Assembly (NCBI GenBank): GCA_963693085.1
Contig: OY856409.1
Coordinates: 1,621,907,211-1,621,971,210, forward strand
Reading direction: 5' to 3'
Origin: Alisma plantago-aquatica
Lineage: Eukaryota; Streptophyta; Magnoliopsida; Alismatales; Alismataceae
DNA length: 64,000 bases
This document shows positions 23,905 through 36,479 of the stretch, piece by piece (position 1 is the stretch's first letter; the number at the start of each line of letters is the position of its first letter). A program made the translations under genes and the position numbers. The notes under the pieces were generated by a model, which had not been told where the DNA came from, ran no database searches, and saw only the letters and a list, made by a program, of their open reading frames with translations.

Positions 23905-24080
23905 TTCACATTCACATTGTAAAGTTCACATTGTAAAGTAATTCAAATTGTAAAGCTCACATTGTAAAGTTCACATTCACATTGTAAAGTAATTCACATT
24001 GTAAAGTTCACATTATAAAGTAATTTACATTGTAAAATTCACATTGTAAAGTTCACATTCACATTGTAAAGTTCACATTC
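23905..24080. repeat. Tandem repeat of TTCACATTGTAAAG, probably intronic
   Basis: About ten imperfect copies of a 14-bp unit, some with an extra CACATT. The array lies between the last recognisable transposase codons and the next coding exon. There it would fall in an intron or intergenic spacer of the CACTA. Confidence 0.85.
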
Positions 24081-27000
24081 AGAAAAATAAAACATATAAA
24101 AAAATATTGTATAAACATGCCTCTAATATTGCGATTTTTTTATCAATTAACAATCCTTCATTGTGATCTCCGCGCACATACAAGTCATCATTAGCTTCAA
24201 TATTTGCTGGTGTTGGCAACCCAACTGAGAATGGACTGGAGTCATCATACTTATCATAGTATTGTTCTTCATCTATAGGATCTTCAATGAACTGTCTTTT
24301 ACCATGAAGAACAACTGACCATTTATCATTTGCAGGATCATCAATATAAAATACTTGTTTCGCATGTGATGCCAATATGAATGGTTCATCCTTCTCGCCA
24401 ATCTTTTCAAAGTTCACTAAAGTGAAACCCAATTCATCCACTATAACTCTTTTGGTGTTATCAACCCAATTACATTTGAAGAGCGGAATTCTGAAATCTA
24501 TGTAGTCAAACTCCCAAATGTCTTCAATTACACCGTAATATGACATTTTAGCTTCACGTGGACTCTTATCCTTTGCACTTGCAAAAAACATAGTCGATGC
24601 TTGAAGGGTGACCCCGCTGTTTTGGATGACACTCTTATCATCTTGGCGCTTTGTGTAATATGTGAATCCATTAATGTCATACCCTTCATAAGACATAACC
24701 GTCAATTTTGGTTTAAAGGCGAGGCATTTGATAGTTTCAGTAATATCATCTGGTGTTTGAAATAGTTGATGTAAGACTTTATTTTCAAACCACTTAATAA
24801 ATGTCTTGTTATGCTCTCTAGCAAGCCACATTGTATTGGCTCGAGGATATTGTCTCTTGATGAAATTGGTATGTTCCTCGATATAAACGTTCACTTCGTC
24901 CATGTTGTGTAAAATATACAAGTGACCTTGTTCCAACTGCTCACGGATGATTGCTTTCACACGTGATTCCAAAATTCCTTTGCCAAATTGCTCGTCAATA
25001 TTCTTGTCATTATCAGGAGTGTCATTACCACTGAGAAAGTCATTGCAAAAATCCATAACCTCTCTCGCCACATAACCCTCGATAATACTCCCTTAAGGCC
25101 GATAACAGTTTCAAACATCACTTTTAAAAACGCTCATGTATCGTTCAAAGGGATACATCCAATGTAAGAAAACTGGTCCCAACATTTTCACTTCCTAGTC
25201 AAGTGGACAACAAGATGTACCATGATATCAAAGAACGACAGAGGAAAATACATCTCAAGCTGACATAGGGTAACAACCACTTCTCTTTGCAATTTATCGA
25301 GAGTATCAGGGTCAATACCTTTGCTGCACAGACTGTTGAAAAAGAAACAAAGTCTGGTGATTGCAAACCTTACATGCTTCGGCAATATAGATCTAATTGC
25401 CACAAGAAATATTTGTTACATTAGAGTGTGACAATCATGAGATTTAAGACCTATCAACTTTAGATCTTTCATTGATACCAATCTACGGATGTTGCATGAG
25501 TAACCCTGTGGCACCTTAACATTTACCAAACATTCACAAAAAGCTTTCTTCTCCTTTCTAGACAATGTGTAACAAGTGGGGGGGGGGTAAGTATGTTCTC
25601 TGATTTCCCATTTCATTAAATTCTGTTAATTCTGACCTTATTCCCATTTCACGTAGGTCCAGTCTGGATTTTATCCCATCTTTAGTCTTTCCTGGTATAT
25701 TCAACAAAGTACCAATGACACTATCACAGACATTTTTCTCAACGTGCATGACATCGATACAATGCCTGACTGTCAAAGAACTCCAATAAGGAAGATCCCA
25801 AAATATTGACTTCTTCTTGAATAAAGATTTGTCACTCCGTGTGGCCATAGTACATTGTGATCTCTTACCAAATTCATTGACAAAGTCTTTTACTCTTTCA
25901 TAAACAACCTCCCCTGGTATAGGTTTAGGTGCACTACGTTCCTCATTCAATCCATTGAATGCTTTGCGCTTCCTATGATACGGATGGAATTTTGGAAGAA
26001 ACCTTCGATGACCGAGATATACAGTCTTACCGCCATGTTTTAGTCTTGTTGAATCAGTGTTCTCTTCACATATAGGACACGCTTTAGCTCCTTTGTCACT
26101 ATATCCAGACAAATTCCCATATGCTGGAAAGTCATTAATAGTGCAAAACAACATAGCATGAAAACGAAATGTCTCTCTTTGTGAAGCATCATAGGTCATC
26201 ACACCTTCACCCCAGAGTTTCTTTAAGTCATCAATCAGAGGTTCAAGATAAACATCGATGTCATTTCCAGGTTGTTTAGGGCCCGATATCAACAACGACA
26301 ACATTACGTACTTATTTTTCATACATAGCCAGGGAGGAAGATTGTATATAACAAGCATGACTGGCCAAGTTCTATGTTGGCTGCTCAATGTCCCGTACGG
26401 ATTCATCCCGTCTGTACAAAGCCCAAGTCATAGATTCCTGACTTCTTCACCAAATTCAAGGTACAATAGATCAATCTTCTTCCACTATGGGGAATCAGAC
26501 GCATGTCGTAGGATCCCATCATTATTTTTCTTAACATCTGCATGCCACCTCAAATTCTTCGCATCTATCAGATTGGCAAACAAGCGTTGAAACTGTGATA
26601 TTATAGGTAGATACCACATCACCTTGGCAGGAGAACCAGTTTTGGACTCCCCTGAAGTCGTCAATTTATACCGTGACGCACCACATTTTGGACAATCTTT
26701 CAAATCTGCATAGTCCTTTTGAAATAATACACAATCATTCGGGCATGCGTGTAACTTCTTGGCATCCATTCCCATTGGGCACAACAATTTCTTTACCTGG
26801 TATGTTGAGATTGGCAGCTCGTTTCCTTCAGGAAGCATTTCTTTCAACAAAGACAACAATGACGTGAAGCTTTTGTCACTCCATCTATTGTTAGCTTTCA
26901 GCTTATACAATCTCAACACAGTGCTAAGCTTCGTAAACTTAGTACAACCTGTGTATAATGGTATCTCAGCATCATGCACAATGTTTCTAAAAATGGGAGG

Positions 27001-27381
27001 TGGATCGGTGTGCTCTACCCCACAACTATCCAGCATCGCATCAACGATGTCTACTGGAACTGGTTCATTCACATCTACGTCATCGTAGGTAATTTCTTCT
27101 TCCACACAAGCACTGCTATCGACATCCACTGGTTTCGGATTTGAAATCTCTCCATGGCAGTGTCATTCTGCATAGCCTTGTATAATCCCGTTGCACATGA
27201 CATGACTTTTGATTTAGTCACCAGTGTTGACTTTCAAGTTATTACCGCAATGCCTACATGGATAGTAGAACCTATCTCCAGGTTGTTTCCTATGTTCCTC
27301 AGCAAATCTAATAAACTGGTCAAGACCAGAAATAAACTCTGGGGTGCAGCAATTACGAATGGACATCCATGATCTATCCAT
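24079..27381 (-). pseudogene. CACTA TNP2-type transposase, degenerate
   Basis: This catalyses excision and insertion of the CACTA element. I start at the ATG at 27381 (MDRSWMS), the usual start of the Transpos_assoc domain, whose Cys pair reads CRHC. The Transposase_21 core follows (LCPMGMDAKKLHACPNDC at about 26750; YGNLSGYSDKGAKACPIC at about 26060-26110; LTVRHCIDVMHVEKNVCDSV at about 25730-25790). Then come DUF4218 (LPKHVRFAITRLCFFFN, about 25330-25380) and DUF4216 (YYGVIEDIWEFDY, about 24510-24545; DELGFTLVNFE, about 24410-24440). In-frame stops lie at 27214, 27163, 26485 and 26428, with another near 25416. Frameshifts occur at a run of ten G (25578-25587) and near 25190. Introns may split the C-terminus. 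The frame from 27381 to 25578 has stops but no shift. Confidence 0.9.
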
Positions 27382-27468
27382 TCTATGATCAAAGAGAAAT
27401 CAAATATACATGACAACAAGATTAGGGTCTAGGGTTAACAGATTAGAGTTTTTGCATGGTTAAAACTT

Positions 27469-28086
27469 TAGGCCAACAAATACATGTGTTGTCATTCTTA
27501 TATATAATAAATGTGTACCACCTATCCCATTCTTGAACACCTAATCTCACTAGTAAGTGTATAATGTGTATTGGGTTTTCAAGAAAATTTCAGCAGCATT
27601 TCCCTACTGTTCTCAAAGTACATATGTACTTAGAGAACAAACAGGGAAATGTTGTCGAAATTTTCTTGAAAACCAAATACACATTATACACTTACATCCT
27701 AAGTGAGATTAGGTGTTCAAGAACAGTCCCAAACTGGGGACTATCCAAGATTTACTCCTAATGAGTATATCTTGGATGGGTTTCTAGGCCAACATAGACA
27801 TGTGATGTCATTCTTATATATGATAAATGTGTACCACCTATCCCATTCTTGAACACCTAATCTCACTAGTAAGTGTATAATGTGTATTGGGTTTTTGAGA
27901 AAATTTCGGCAGCATTTCCCTACTATTCTCTAAGTACAACAAAGGGGGAAATGCTGCTGAAATTTTCTCGAAAACCCAATACACAATATACACTTACATC
28001 CTAAGTGAGATTAGGTGTTCAAGAACAGTCCCAAACCAGGGACTATCCAAGATTTACTCCTAATGAGTAAATCTAGGATGGGTTTC
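27469..28086. repeat. Two tandem fold-back units upstream of the transposase
   Basis: Two direct copies of a roughly 310-bp unit (27469-27784 and 27785-28086). Each is itself an inverted repeat, with arms of about 90-100 bp (27526-27615 with 27632-27730; the second spans 27842-28032). The arms run from CCCATTCTTGAACACC to its complement, and the centre of copy 1 is GTACATATGTAC. They lie between the transposase start and the subterminal repeats, in the promoter or leader. They could be a duplicated MITE or a built-in hairpin. A transcript through them would fold into two long stems. Confidence 0.88.
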
Positions 28087-28382
28087 TAGGCTAATGAGTA
28101 CATATCCACTACATGTATTTGCTCACTTACATTGCATCACTCACAATTAGAGCATTATTAAATAATAAATCAAGAATTAAATAGTTTCAAACATGCAATA
28201 ATTCACAATTAGAGCGATAAGATTCACTTTGTACAAACATACATGGCATAATTCAGGCACAATAGCAGGTGTGGTCATTGACCCGATTCAACAATATAAG
28301 AATAATTTTAGAAGAGTAATGTAGCACAACATTATAGGCTATCTGATTATAATTGAGCAATATAGCACAAAATCAACCAACA

Positions 28383-28458
28383 TGGCCATGCTAGCACGGC
28401 CGTGCTATGCAGCACGGCCGTGCTACCAACACGGTCGTGCTGCCCAGCACGACCGTGC
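28383..28458. repeat. CACGGCCGTG palindromes near the right CACTA end
   Basis: Four head-to-tail palindromic pieces, including AGCACGGCCGTGCT twice and the variants CACGGTCGTG and CACGACCGTG. They match the core of the 28-bp palindromes at 13858-13973, so both ends of the CACTA carry this second, GC-rich motif as well as the TGTCGGTT repeats. Confidence 0.85.
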
Positions 28459-28829
28459 CAACCTGTGATTTCACACACCTCGGCAGAGGAAGAAGAGGAG
28501 GAAGAAGAGCAGAGCAGGTACCTTCAACGGCGTTGGCGGGGAGAGTAGCAGCAGCGAGCAGCAGGAGTAGGAGAGCAGGCCGCCGGAGTAAGATAGAAGG
28601 TCACCGGAGAAGGAGAGAAGACTGCCGGAGCTGGGGCAGAGGGCAAGCGGCGGTGGAGGTGGGCAGAGGACCACCCAAGCAAGTGGAGCAGCGCGCGGCC
28701 GGAGTAAACGGCGATGGAGGTGGGGGTAGAGGAGAAATCACCAGAAATCGCCAAACCCTGGAGTAGCAGCTACGCGAGACAATGAATGAAATAGAGAAAG
28801 GGGAAGAGTCGGGCTCGCGGGTGTTGTTA
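28459..28829 (-). other. GC-rich leader-like segment of the CACTA
   Basis: This segment is rich in GGAG, GCCGG and GAAGA on the + strand and gives low-complexity open frames on both strands. It sits where the promoter and 5' untranslated exon of the leftward transposase gene would be. No conserved protein is seen. Confidence 0.4.
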
Positions 28830-29417
28830 AGTTATCAATCAGTGTCGGTTATTAAAAACAACCGACACGTAAACCTAAAGGTGTCAGTTCTACAAACCAA
28901 CCGACACCTATTCTTAATGATAGTCGTCGGTTTTTACTAGAAAAAAAACCGACGTCTATCTACATACACAGATTAAAAAAAATGTTCTTGATTAATGACC
29001 ATAGTCGTCGGTTTCTTTCTAAAATCGACGCTCAAAAGGGTGTGAAAATTTTCTTGGGAAAACATGTGAAAACCCATAAGTGTCGGTTCTTGTAGTATAA
29101 CCGACGACCAAAATGTTCCCAATTGTTGTATCGCGAATAACCTTTCATCGTCGGTTTTTTAGTAAATAACCGACGCCATATGTCAAATTTTGGAGGTAAT
29201 TTTTTTCACGCGAAATTTGGGATTTGGCGGTTAATTTTAGGCGTCGGTTGTTTATTCTACAACCGACGCTAAATAGAAAGTGATACCCGTGTCTGGCCAC
29301 TCCTTTCCTATATATGTCGGTTGGTGTTTCAAACCGATGCGGTAGGTTTTAGGTGTCGGTTCTTAGTTAATAACCGATGACTGGAAAGTGACTTCATAAG
29401 CCATTTCTGTAGTAGTG
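28830..29417 (-). repeat. CACTA right (5') subterminal and terminal repeats
   Basis: More than ten TGTCGGTT/AACCGACA units, mostly as close inverted pairs, run up to the terminus TGTAGTAGTG. This is the promoter-side end of the element. Confidence 0.88.
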
Positions 29418-29626
29418 GGTGTACCTTACTATACAACATGTGTGAAGTTGTCTACGATCTAATATCAAAATTCCATACGTGCTACATGTGTTATGAAATT
29501 GTTTCTATTGAATATGTTTGGCATCTTATAAGAAACTATTTATAGTCAAAACCTCAAAATATATCAAGTGTGGGCCCCCAACATTTAGAAAATGTGGTTG
29601 TGATCATAAATCAAAGGTTCAATGGG

Positions 29627-31061
29627 TGTTGGTGAAATATCTGGAGGGGGATGAATAGAGTCTTTGTAATAATTTCAAAAAAATTTAAAGTGTGATGGAA
29701 ATAAAAGAGGCAACCATAAGAGAAAGAGAGAAAATTTAGAGGGGTTTCGTCTACAACGTCAATCCACTACCTAGTTGTTGCCAACTAGGATTTGCAACAA
29801 ACACTTTTATTTATTTATTGGTGAGGATAAAAATGATTGATGTAACTAAACTCTTTTCTTTACCGGCCACGAAAGAGCACCACCAAACCTCTTCCTTTAT
29901 AGATACATCGACGGATGAGGAAGAGCACCAAAACACCTCTTCTTTACAAAATCACCGAGGGCCGAGGAAGAGCACCACCACACATCTTCGTTTACGGATT
30001 CACCGAGGGTTGAGGAAGAGCACCACCATACCACTTCTTTTACGGATGCACCAAGGGCTGAGGAAGAGCACCACCACTTGTGGAAGTAGTCTGATCGCAA
30101 TCACAAATAGAAGAAATAAGAATGGAAAAAGGATATTATATCACTCTTTCACAAGATATACAATCAAGCTCTTATTGGCAAGTTATGACGATCCGCTCAA
30201 CAAAGTTTGGGAAAAACTATATTTGGTCGAGAAGGATTCTATAATAAAGCTAAGGCTTAGGCTAGATGGATAACAACTTGAATTATAGAACCTAAGATCT
30301 TTGAGAATGATGGCAAGTAGTATGCTCAAGTTTGTGTATATGATCACAATTTTTGTAACCAAACTTGTTGTTTTGGTGTCTTAGGACCATCCTATTTATA
30401 GGAAATGTTTACACATAGTCAGGGCAACTATGGGTAGTGTCTAGAGTGTTCTAGGATGAAAATTAACCTTTAGGATTAAGTAAATTGAATTATAACAACT
30501 AATTTGATTATTTGCTGAATTGCATCAAGAACATTCTCGATCCACAATATTGTCGACTGGAAACCATCTCGATCCATAATATTGTCGATCGAGATTTTCA
30601 TTGGTTTTTAATTTTCTCCAATGGCTATATGTCGGTCAAGCTCTCCAATCAAATGTGCAATAGCTATATCTCGATCGAGAATATCTTCGACTAAGCGTGA
30701 CCTTAGGCTCAAAATAATACAAAAATAATATGAATTCCTTATCAAATGTTATATCTAATGAAACCTAACAAACATAAAAGCTTCATATGAGTGTGGAATA
30801 GGGTTTTGAGTAAGTTTTGAAAGATCATCACTTGTTCTTACATCATGTCTATCAAGTTGTGTGAAAACACATAAGTACACATATATACATGGTATAACTT
30901 GATTTGAAAGTATCCAAACTTATGTATTTGCAAGGCCTTTGTAGTTGGTTCTTGATTATGTTCCTTGATCACCTGAAATACTTAATACACATGTTAATAA
31001 TATAACGTGATAAAAATTTGTATCATCAAAATATTAGTGTGGAATATCTAAAAGGCAAACA
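29627..31061 (-). repeat. Copia element 3' LTR (left, complete)
   Basis: A 1,435-bp LTR reading TGTTTGCC to CCAACA on the minus strand. It contains a 48-bp minisatellite (about 29870-30080). It also holds three copies of a motif like TCTCGATC-AATATTGTCGA (30530-30690), partly palindromic around CGATCGAG. Its outer half matches 43941-44033 plus 48470-49069. Confidence 0.85.
29870..30080. repeat. 48-bp minisatellite in the copia LTR, about four units
   Basis: The unit carries GAGGAAGAGCACCACCAC and CTTCTTTTACGGATGCACC. Copies start near 29917, 29964, 30012 and 30060. Because 48 is a multiple of three, the array stays open in several frames, which explains the 151-codon frame at 29818-30273. 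I do not regard that frame as a gene. Confidence 0.85.
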
Positions 31062-31078
31062 ATCTCCCCCTTTTTTAT
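31062..31078 (-). other. Copia polypurine tract
   Basis: The minus strand reads AAAAAAGGGGGAGAT directly before the LTR start TGTTTGCC. This is the primer site for plus-strand DNA synthesis and confirms the leftward orientation. Confidence 0.85.
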
Positions 31079-33279
31079 GAGAACAATTATTTCCATAAGA
31101 TAAATTAAAAGTAGCAAATTCAGAGATTCATACCTTTGATAGCCAGTTTATCTTATGGGTTATTCTCCCCTTTTTTTCAAAATAAAAAAGGATCAACACT
31201 TACCAGTGATCCCCCTCAAGGAGACACTCCTCCTCAAAAGGATAATCATTTTGGAAAGGGAAAACTTATGCCCATGTATCAATTTAAAAAATATATCAAT
31301 TAAAGGGAAAATCCAAATAGATAGACATTAAGGTATAGTAAAATATAGTCAAAAAGACATATATGATCAAGGAATGATTGAAACATTGTCTAATTACCAA
31401 CGAGAGAAATGTTAAGTCTTTCATGATAAAAAGACCCAATAAAGAAGAAATGTTATAAAGATACTCTAGATCATTGGTAAGGAATGTTAAGTCCATCATG
31501 ATATAGAGATACCATGAAAAAAAAAATTTACAAAACCTAAAACTAGTTTCTCAACCATTTTCAAAGGGTGTTAAGAGTGAAAATGATTTGAGAATCCTTT
31601 GAGCTCTGAATGAGGTCAATAAAAGTACCTCTAGACCAAATATAAGGGATGCTAAGCCCATACTAATGTAGAGAACCAATAAAGCATAAAAATGAGGTCA
31701 ATAAAAATATCTCTAGACCAAATATAAGGGATGTTAATCCCATATTGATATAGAGAAGCCATTTAGAGCAAGGTTAAAAACATATGCAAGTTATATGAAA
31801 AGATTTTGAGCTCCCCCTTACTCTCATACCAAGAAAAATGATCTCAATATTGATATAGAGAACCAATAACACATAAAAATGAGGTCAATGTATCTCTAGA
31901 CCAAATATAAAGGATGTTAAGCCCATATTGATATAGAGAAGCCATTTAGAGCAAGGTTAAAAAGATATGCAAGTTATATCAAAAGATTTTGAGCTCCCCC
32001 TTACTCTGATACCAAGAAAAATGAGCTAAACATTAGAAAAGTATTTACTAAATATATTTTTAGTAACTACCTTTAACCTTCCAAACAATGGTTCTTGCAC
32101 GCTATTTATTTGTGTCTACTCCTATCAAGGTAGTTGTGGCATAAATCAAAAATTTTACATTGTTTGGAAATCATGGAAAGTGCAATACATTTAAGTGTAA
32201 TGTAAATAAACCACATAGAAAAAGGTTAAGAATATGCATTATGGAAATGCCTTGAACTTTTCAATATATTTGAAAACTTCTTTGACCAAAGAATACTTAA
32301 GAGAGCGAATTGATTGTCCATTTTAGTCAAAATAGGAAACTTCAAGGAAACTAAAGATTTTTCTTTTAAAAATTATTTCTCACACTTCTCCATTTACAAA
32401 TAGATTGGCGTTATAATCATGACTTTCCCTGAAAGGCTACATTCTCTTTTAATATAATGCTTCTTATGAAAGTATATTAAAAATTTATGGTGAAGTATGG
32501 AAGTATCAAATTATATCCACAAGAAGCTCTATTATACGGGGAGTGAAAAAAATCCATCAGTTTATTCATTCTATTATAGAGCCAAACAAAGTTATAATGG
32601 TAAAAATGCACATAATGCATACGTGATCAATATTATTTTAAAGCAAGTGGTTTAGTAAAAAAGTATGTTGATGAAAACATGTACAACTTATAGAAATATG
32701 AATAAAAAGAATTTGGCTCAGCTAAGTTATGACACTGGTATTTTTATGTTATATGGAACGTCGAAATATATTTTTGAATTCAAAGTACATTTCAACAGAA
32801 ATTGCAAATTTTGACCAAGATCTTTGACCATATTTAAAAGAGTTATAGGAAGAGTGGAAGAAGAGTGTAATGTAACAAAATATTTAACGTCATTATGGAA
32901 ATTTAGTAGTTGCTAACATGTTTCCAAACAATTCTATGGAGTATTTTAATCTTGTCATATGCACTCTTTTGAGAAAAATCCCATCTCATTAAGGATGATC
33001 AAAGGTAGTCGGCTGACCAAAATTAAGGATGATCAAAGTAGTATGTTGAAATTTATAATTGTAAAGTGTCAAAATTTGAAAAATATATAAATTTAATTAG
33101 GATTCAAGCAAACAAAGTTCCAATTTTATCATCGTGATCGAGCGTGTGAGAAAATATCACTTTTGTAAAATAAAACATGTGTAGCCTGAAAGACCAAATA
33201 AACATGTAACAAACTGACTCTAAATGTTAAATTTTAAGATTGTCAAAATAAAACATGATAGTCAAACTACCCCTCGGTC
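31079..33279 (-). other. Non-coding interior of the copia element, with a tandem duplication
   Basis: No pol-like coding sequence is found. From about 31694 to 32030 a roughly 187-bp unit occurs twice (starts 31694 and 31881), with a partial third upstream at about 31620. Each unit contains CCCCCTTACTCT(G/C)ATACCA, the complement of a sequence resembling this element's primer-binding site. The rest is AT-rich with no clear structure. Confidence 0.6.
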
Positions 33280-36111
33280 TGTAATGAACTGAGTCTCAAT
33301 GTACTAGAAATTTCATCCCATTCATAAAGATAAACTATTTTCTATATTAGTTAGTCCTTAATGTTGATTTTGTGAAAACTGAATGACTTGGTGTAAATAT
33401 GCATGCAAACATATGCGGTTAGTGCACAATTACCTCAATTAATATTGTATCAATAGTTATCATTGCAAAATATCCACAAAAACAAAATGATTATTAAATA
33501 AAGTTAGAAATAAAACATAATGAAATAAAAGTAGTTAATGAGTATCATAATCACCTCACATTGCCTCTCTCCTCATAAAAAGGCAAATAAATCATGAAAA
33601 AGAGAATAATAAGTTAATTGATGACCTTTGAGTTAATGAAGGAGGAATACCTCATATTTTCGTTCAAAATATTAATGGAATTTTTTTTTCAACCTAACTC
33701 AATTTTCATATACATTAATAAATACATTAATGATCAATATGGTATTTAAGAGAAAAAACAGGAATAAAAATGAGGTTTAAAGATATAGGAATATTATAGA
33801 CATTAATGTGGGCCTATGGTTCAAATTTGAGATTCATTGGCCAAGCTTTGACCCCTCAAATTGATTTTAAATAAATTGACTAAGGTTCTATTAAGATATT
33901 AATACAATTTCATTTATATTGCACATTTAACCTACAATTGCTTCATTAATCATGTCACACATGACATTTACGCAACACGGATGATACTCGTGAGATGTGG
34001 ACTATACATCCAATATCCGACAGCTCCGACCTCATCTTCTAGCTCCAACCATTATGCGGTTGGGAGCAGATTTGTGAGACTATAAGAATATGTCCTCTCT
34101 CCCTCCACAGCTAACCATTCCGCCCAATTTCTTTTCCATCAAGTCCACCATTTCTCCCCTCTCATTTAGAGCCATCACTCGCCTACTAACTCCCCCGGAT
34201 GGTGAAACACCCTAGTTGCCAGACGAAGCCTCCTCAAGGTCAACTCGTCTAGGCTAAGAGTCACCAACACACCTATAAATACCCACGCCAATGGCATCGC
34301 CAAAGCACGAGAAATTGAAACCTACCCTCAATTTGGCCATAGCTTCTCCCTACATCCACCAACATAGAGATCTCCTCCATGACCTAGCGGTGGCCCACAT
34401 GGACTCTCGGCGGTGCCAGCGTGCGAATTGGAGAGTCAAATGAGTTCGCCACCTTCTCCTCTTCGTTTTGAGACCAATTTCCCATGATTCTATTTTGATT
34501 CATGAAAATGCCCAAACTAGCCGAGCTACTTCACAACCACGGTGGGGCGAAGATGGGGGAAGAATCCTGACCATAATTTACAACGCTACCCTCTCCGTCT
34601 CTCGTTATTAGTTGTTTTCCGCCCAGAGGCATTTTGGACATTTCGCCGTTGTTGGCTTCTCGCTTGACCAAGGCCCGCGAGTGCTAACTCACTACCTAGT
34701 TTCCTGTGATTGGGCCAGGTCATGCAGGCCCACGTCCTTTATTTCCATTTCTTTCGCAAGTTCATTTGCCTATGTGGCATTTTCCTATTTTCTGATTCAT
34801 TGATTTTAGAAAATTCATAACTAATTACTCAATTATCAGAAAAATAAAAATAAATATGCGATGGATTCAGAAAAATAAACCCTATCCAATAAAAATGTTT
34901 TTCGAGACTTATTTCTAAGTTTTCTAGGAATGTTTTTCAATTAACCAAAATGACTAATTAAAAAGCCCTAAACTGTATAAATAATTTATTTAACCTCAAA
35001 TTGACTCAACAAATAATATGTTTTCCTAATTAGATAAATATACAAAATTGTTTGGCCTAGTTTTCAAGTCCAAATCAACAATTTATCTAGAAGATCTAAA
35101 AATAGGGTTTCTACCCTTAACTTATTACAAAACCCTAATCTATGTGATGAAACCTTGACTCTAGGACAAAAGTAACATGGGACATATATAATTGGTGAAA
35201 AGACTTCTCTAGGAAAACTCAAGTGAGGTATGTGCATTCTAACCCTAAGTTGGGCATTTTTTTTATCCAGACCTATTTTCCCAATGAGGCATGATCCTAT
35301 ACCTTAGTTTCAAGAATTCTTGTTATTACACTTCAATTATTCTTGTGTCTTGGACCCCATTTACAAAGTTTGAAATTTCTTATATCTGCCATTTAATTAT
35401 TCTAGCATGATGATATAAATGACTAATTAACTAATGTAGCGTACATCTATACAACCACCCATAGTTTGCATGTGTAAATTTGCCCAGGGGAATGTGATAA
35501 TTCTCCCCACTTTATATATATTTTTGGGTGCTTGGGAATGTGTAAATTCTCCCTCACCTAGAGGTTGAGGCTACGTAGGTGCCTCAACCCTATATTAGCC
35601 TAATGTAGTCGTATTAAATCATGCATGCAAATTTTACTATCATTTAAGCTAGTAGAATTTTTATTTGTATACTTGCCTCATACTTTTGAAATCTCTTAGT
35701 TAGTGAACCTTTACTTTGCCATTTTTTTACTATTAAATGTCCTTACTCCTTAATTGACACATGCTTTTTATCTTCTCTTACTAGGTGACCCCAGCCACCC
35801 AGAGCCAGGACAAGGGATAGGACCAGAATAAGGAGTAGTTGATCAGGAGTAAGACTACGAATATGACTAGGTTACTATTGCTAGATCATGTAGTCTACTT
35901 TCTAGTTTTTTTTTCTAACATTTGAAATAAAGCTATGTAATATCATAGGTTTTCCTCCGCTGCTATTGTTGACAATTTTTTTGTATTTGTGCATGCTTAT
36001 TTAAATAGAATTATTATGATTGCATCCCTCATATTCAAAAAATTTATAAAAAGATGGATGTTGTGTACTTTCCATTAGATTTTACTAAGGAGGTGATCTT
36101 GTCTCTTTAAA
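33280..36111 (+). repeat. Gypsy 5' LTR (2.8 kb)
   Basis: A long non-coding LTR ending just before the primer site at 36115. It is about 1 kb longer than the 3' copy because the segment at about 34440-35515 is absent there. Short frames inside are not supported. Confidence 0.88.
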
Positions 36112-36114
36112 GCA

Positions 36115-36127
36115 TGGTATCAGAGCC
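36115..36127 (+). other. Gypsy primer-binding site
   Basis: TGGTATCAGAGCC, complementary to the 3' end of initiator Met-tRNA, three bases after the LTR end. Confidence 0.92.
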
Positions 36128-36479
36128 TGTAGGGTAGCTACTAAGGCACGAAGTTGAAAGTGATGGTGTCTAGAAAGGGTCAGAACCTGGGGGTTGGAAA
36201 TATTTCCTTTGTGCCACTAGCTTAGTTTACGGGGACTGCTGGGTTCATATGACACCGGACTAGCCTGATATGATAGGGAATGCTCAAAATAGCATGCCTA
36301 AAGAAAATAGTATCCTCATCTATTTCTATAAAATACTCCTAGAAATATTACACTATGACCTTGCCTTTCAGGAGGGGTAACTTGTTCGAAGATGACTCTG
36401 ACAAGCCAACCACCTGAAGACTCTTGATACTCATATCACTCTGACTCCACCAACCTTGACACTTGAATAGGGGTTAACT

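Larger units (their letters stand above)
13479..29417 (-). mobile_element. CACTA (En/Spm-type) DNA transposon, both ends present
   Basis: The left end is CACTAGTACA and the right end, read on the other strand, is CACTACTACA (9 of 10 matching). The flanking triplets are GAT and GGT, an imperfect 3-bp duplication. Both ends carry arrays of TGTCGGTT/AACCGACA, the subterminal repeats to which CACTA transposases bind. Both transposon genes read leftward, so the promoter end is at 29417. Without the inserted LINE and its target copy, the element is about 9.9 kb, normal for an autonomous CACTA. The genes contain stops and frameshifts, so this copy could move only with help. Confidence 0.93.

Noticed and set aside
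23905..24080. Regulatory repeat array or satellite
   Set aside because: Short 14-bp tandem repeat in a likely CACTA intron; simple slippage explains it.
28407..28766. Arg/Gly-rich protein of 119 codons
   Set aside because: Low-complexity GC-rich leader of the CACTA, open on both strands for compositional reasons.
29818..30273. Gene with EEEH repeats
   Set aside because: Frame is kept open by a 48-bp minisatellite inside an LTR; the partner LTR gives a different broken frame.
36115..36127. tRNA-Met gene piece
   Set aside because: It is an 13-base primer-binding site next to an LTR, not a tRNA gene.
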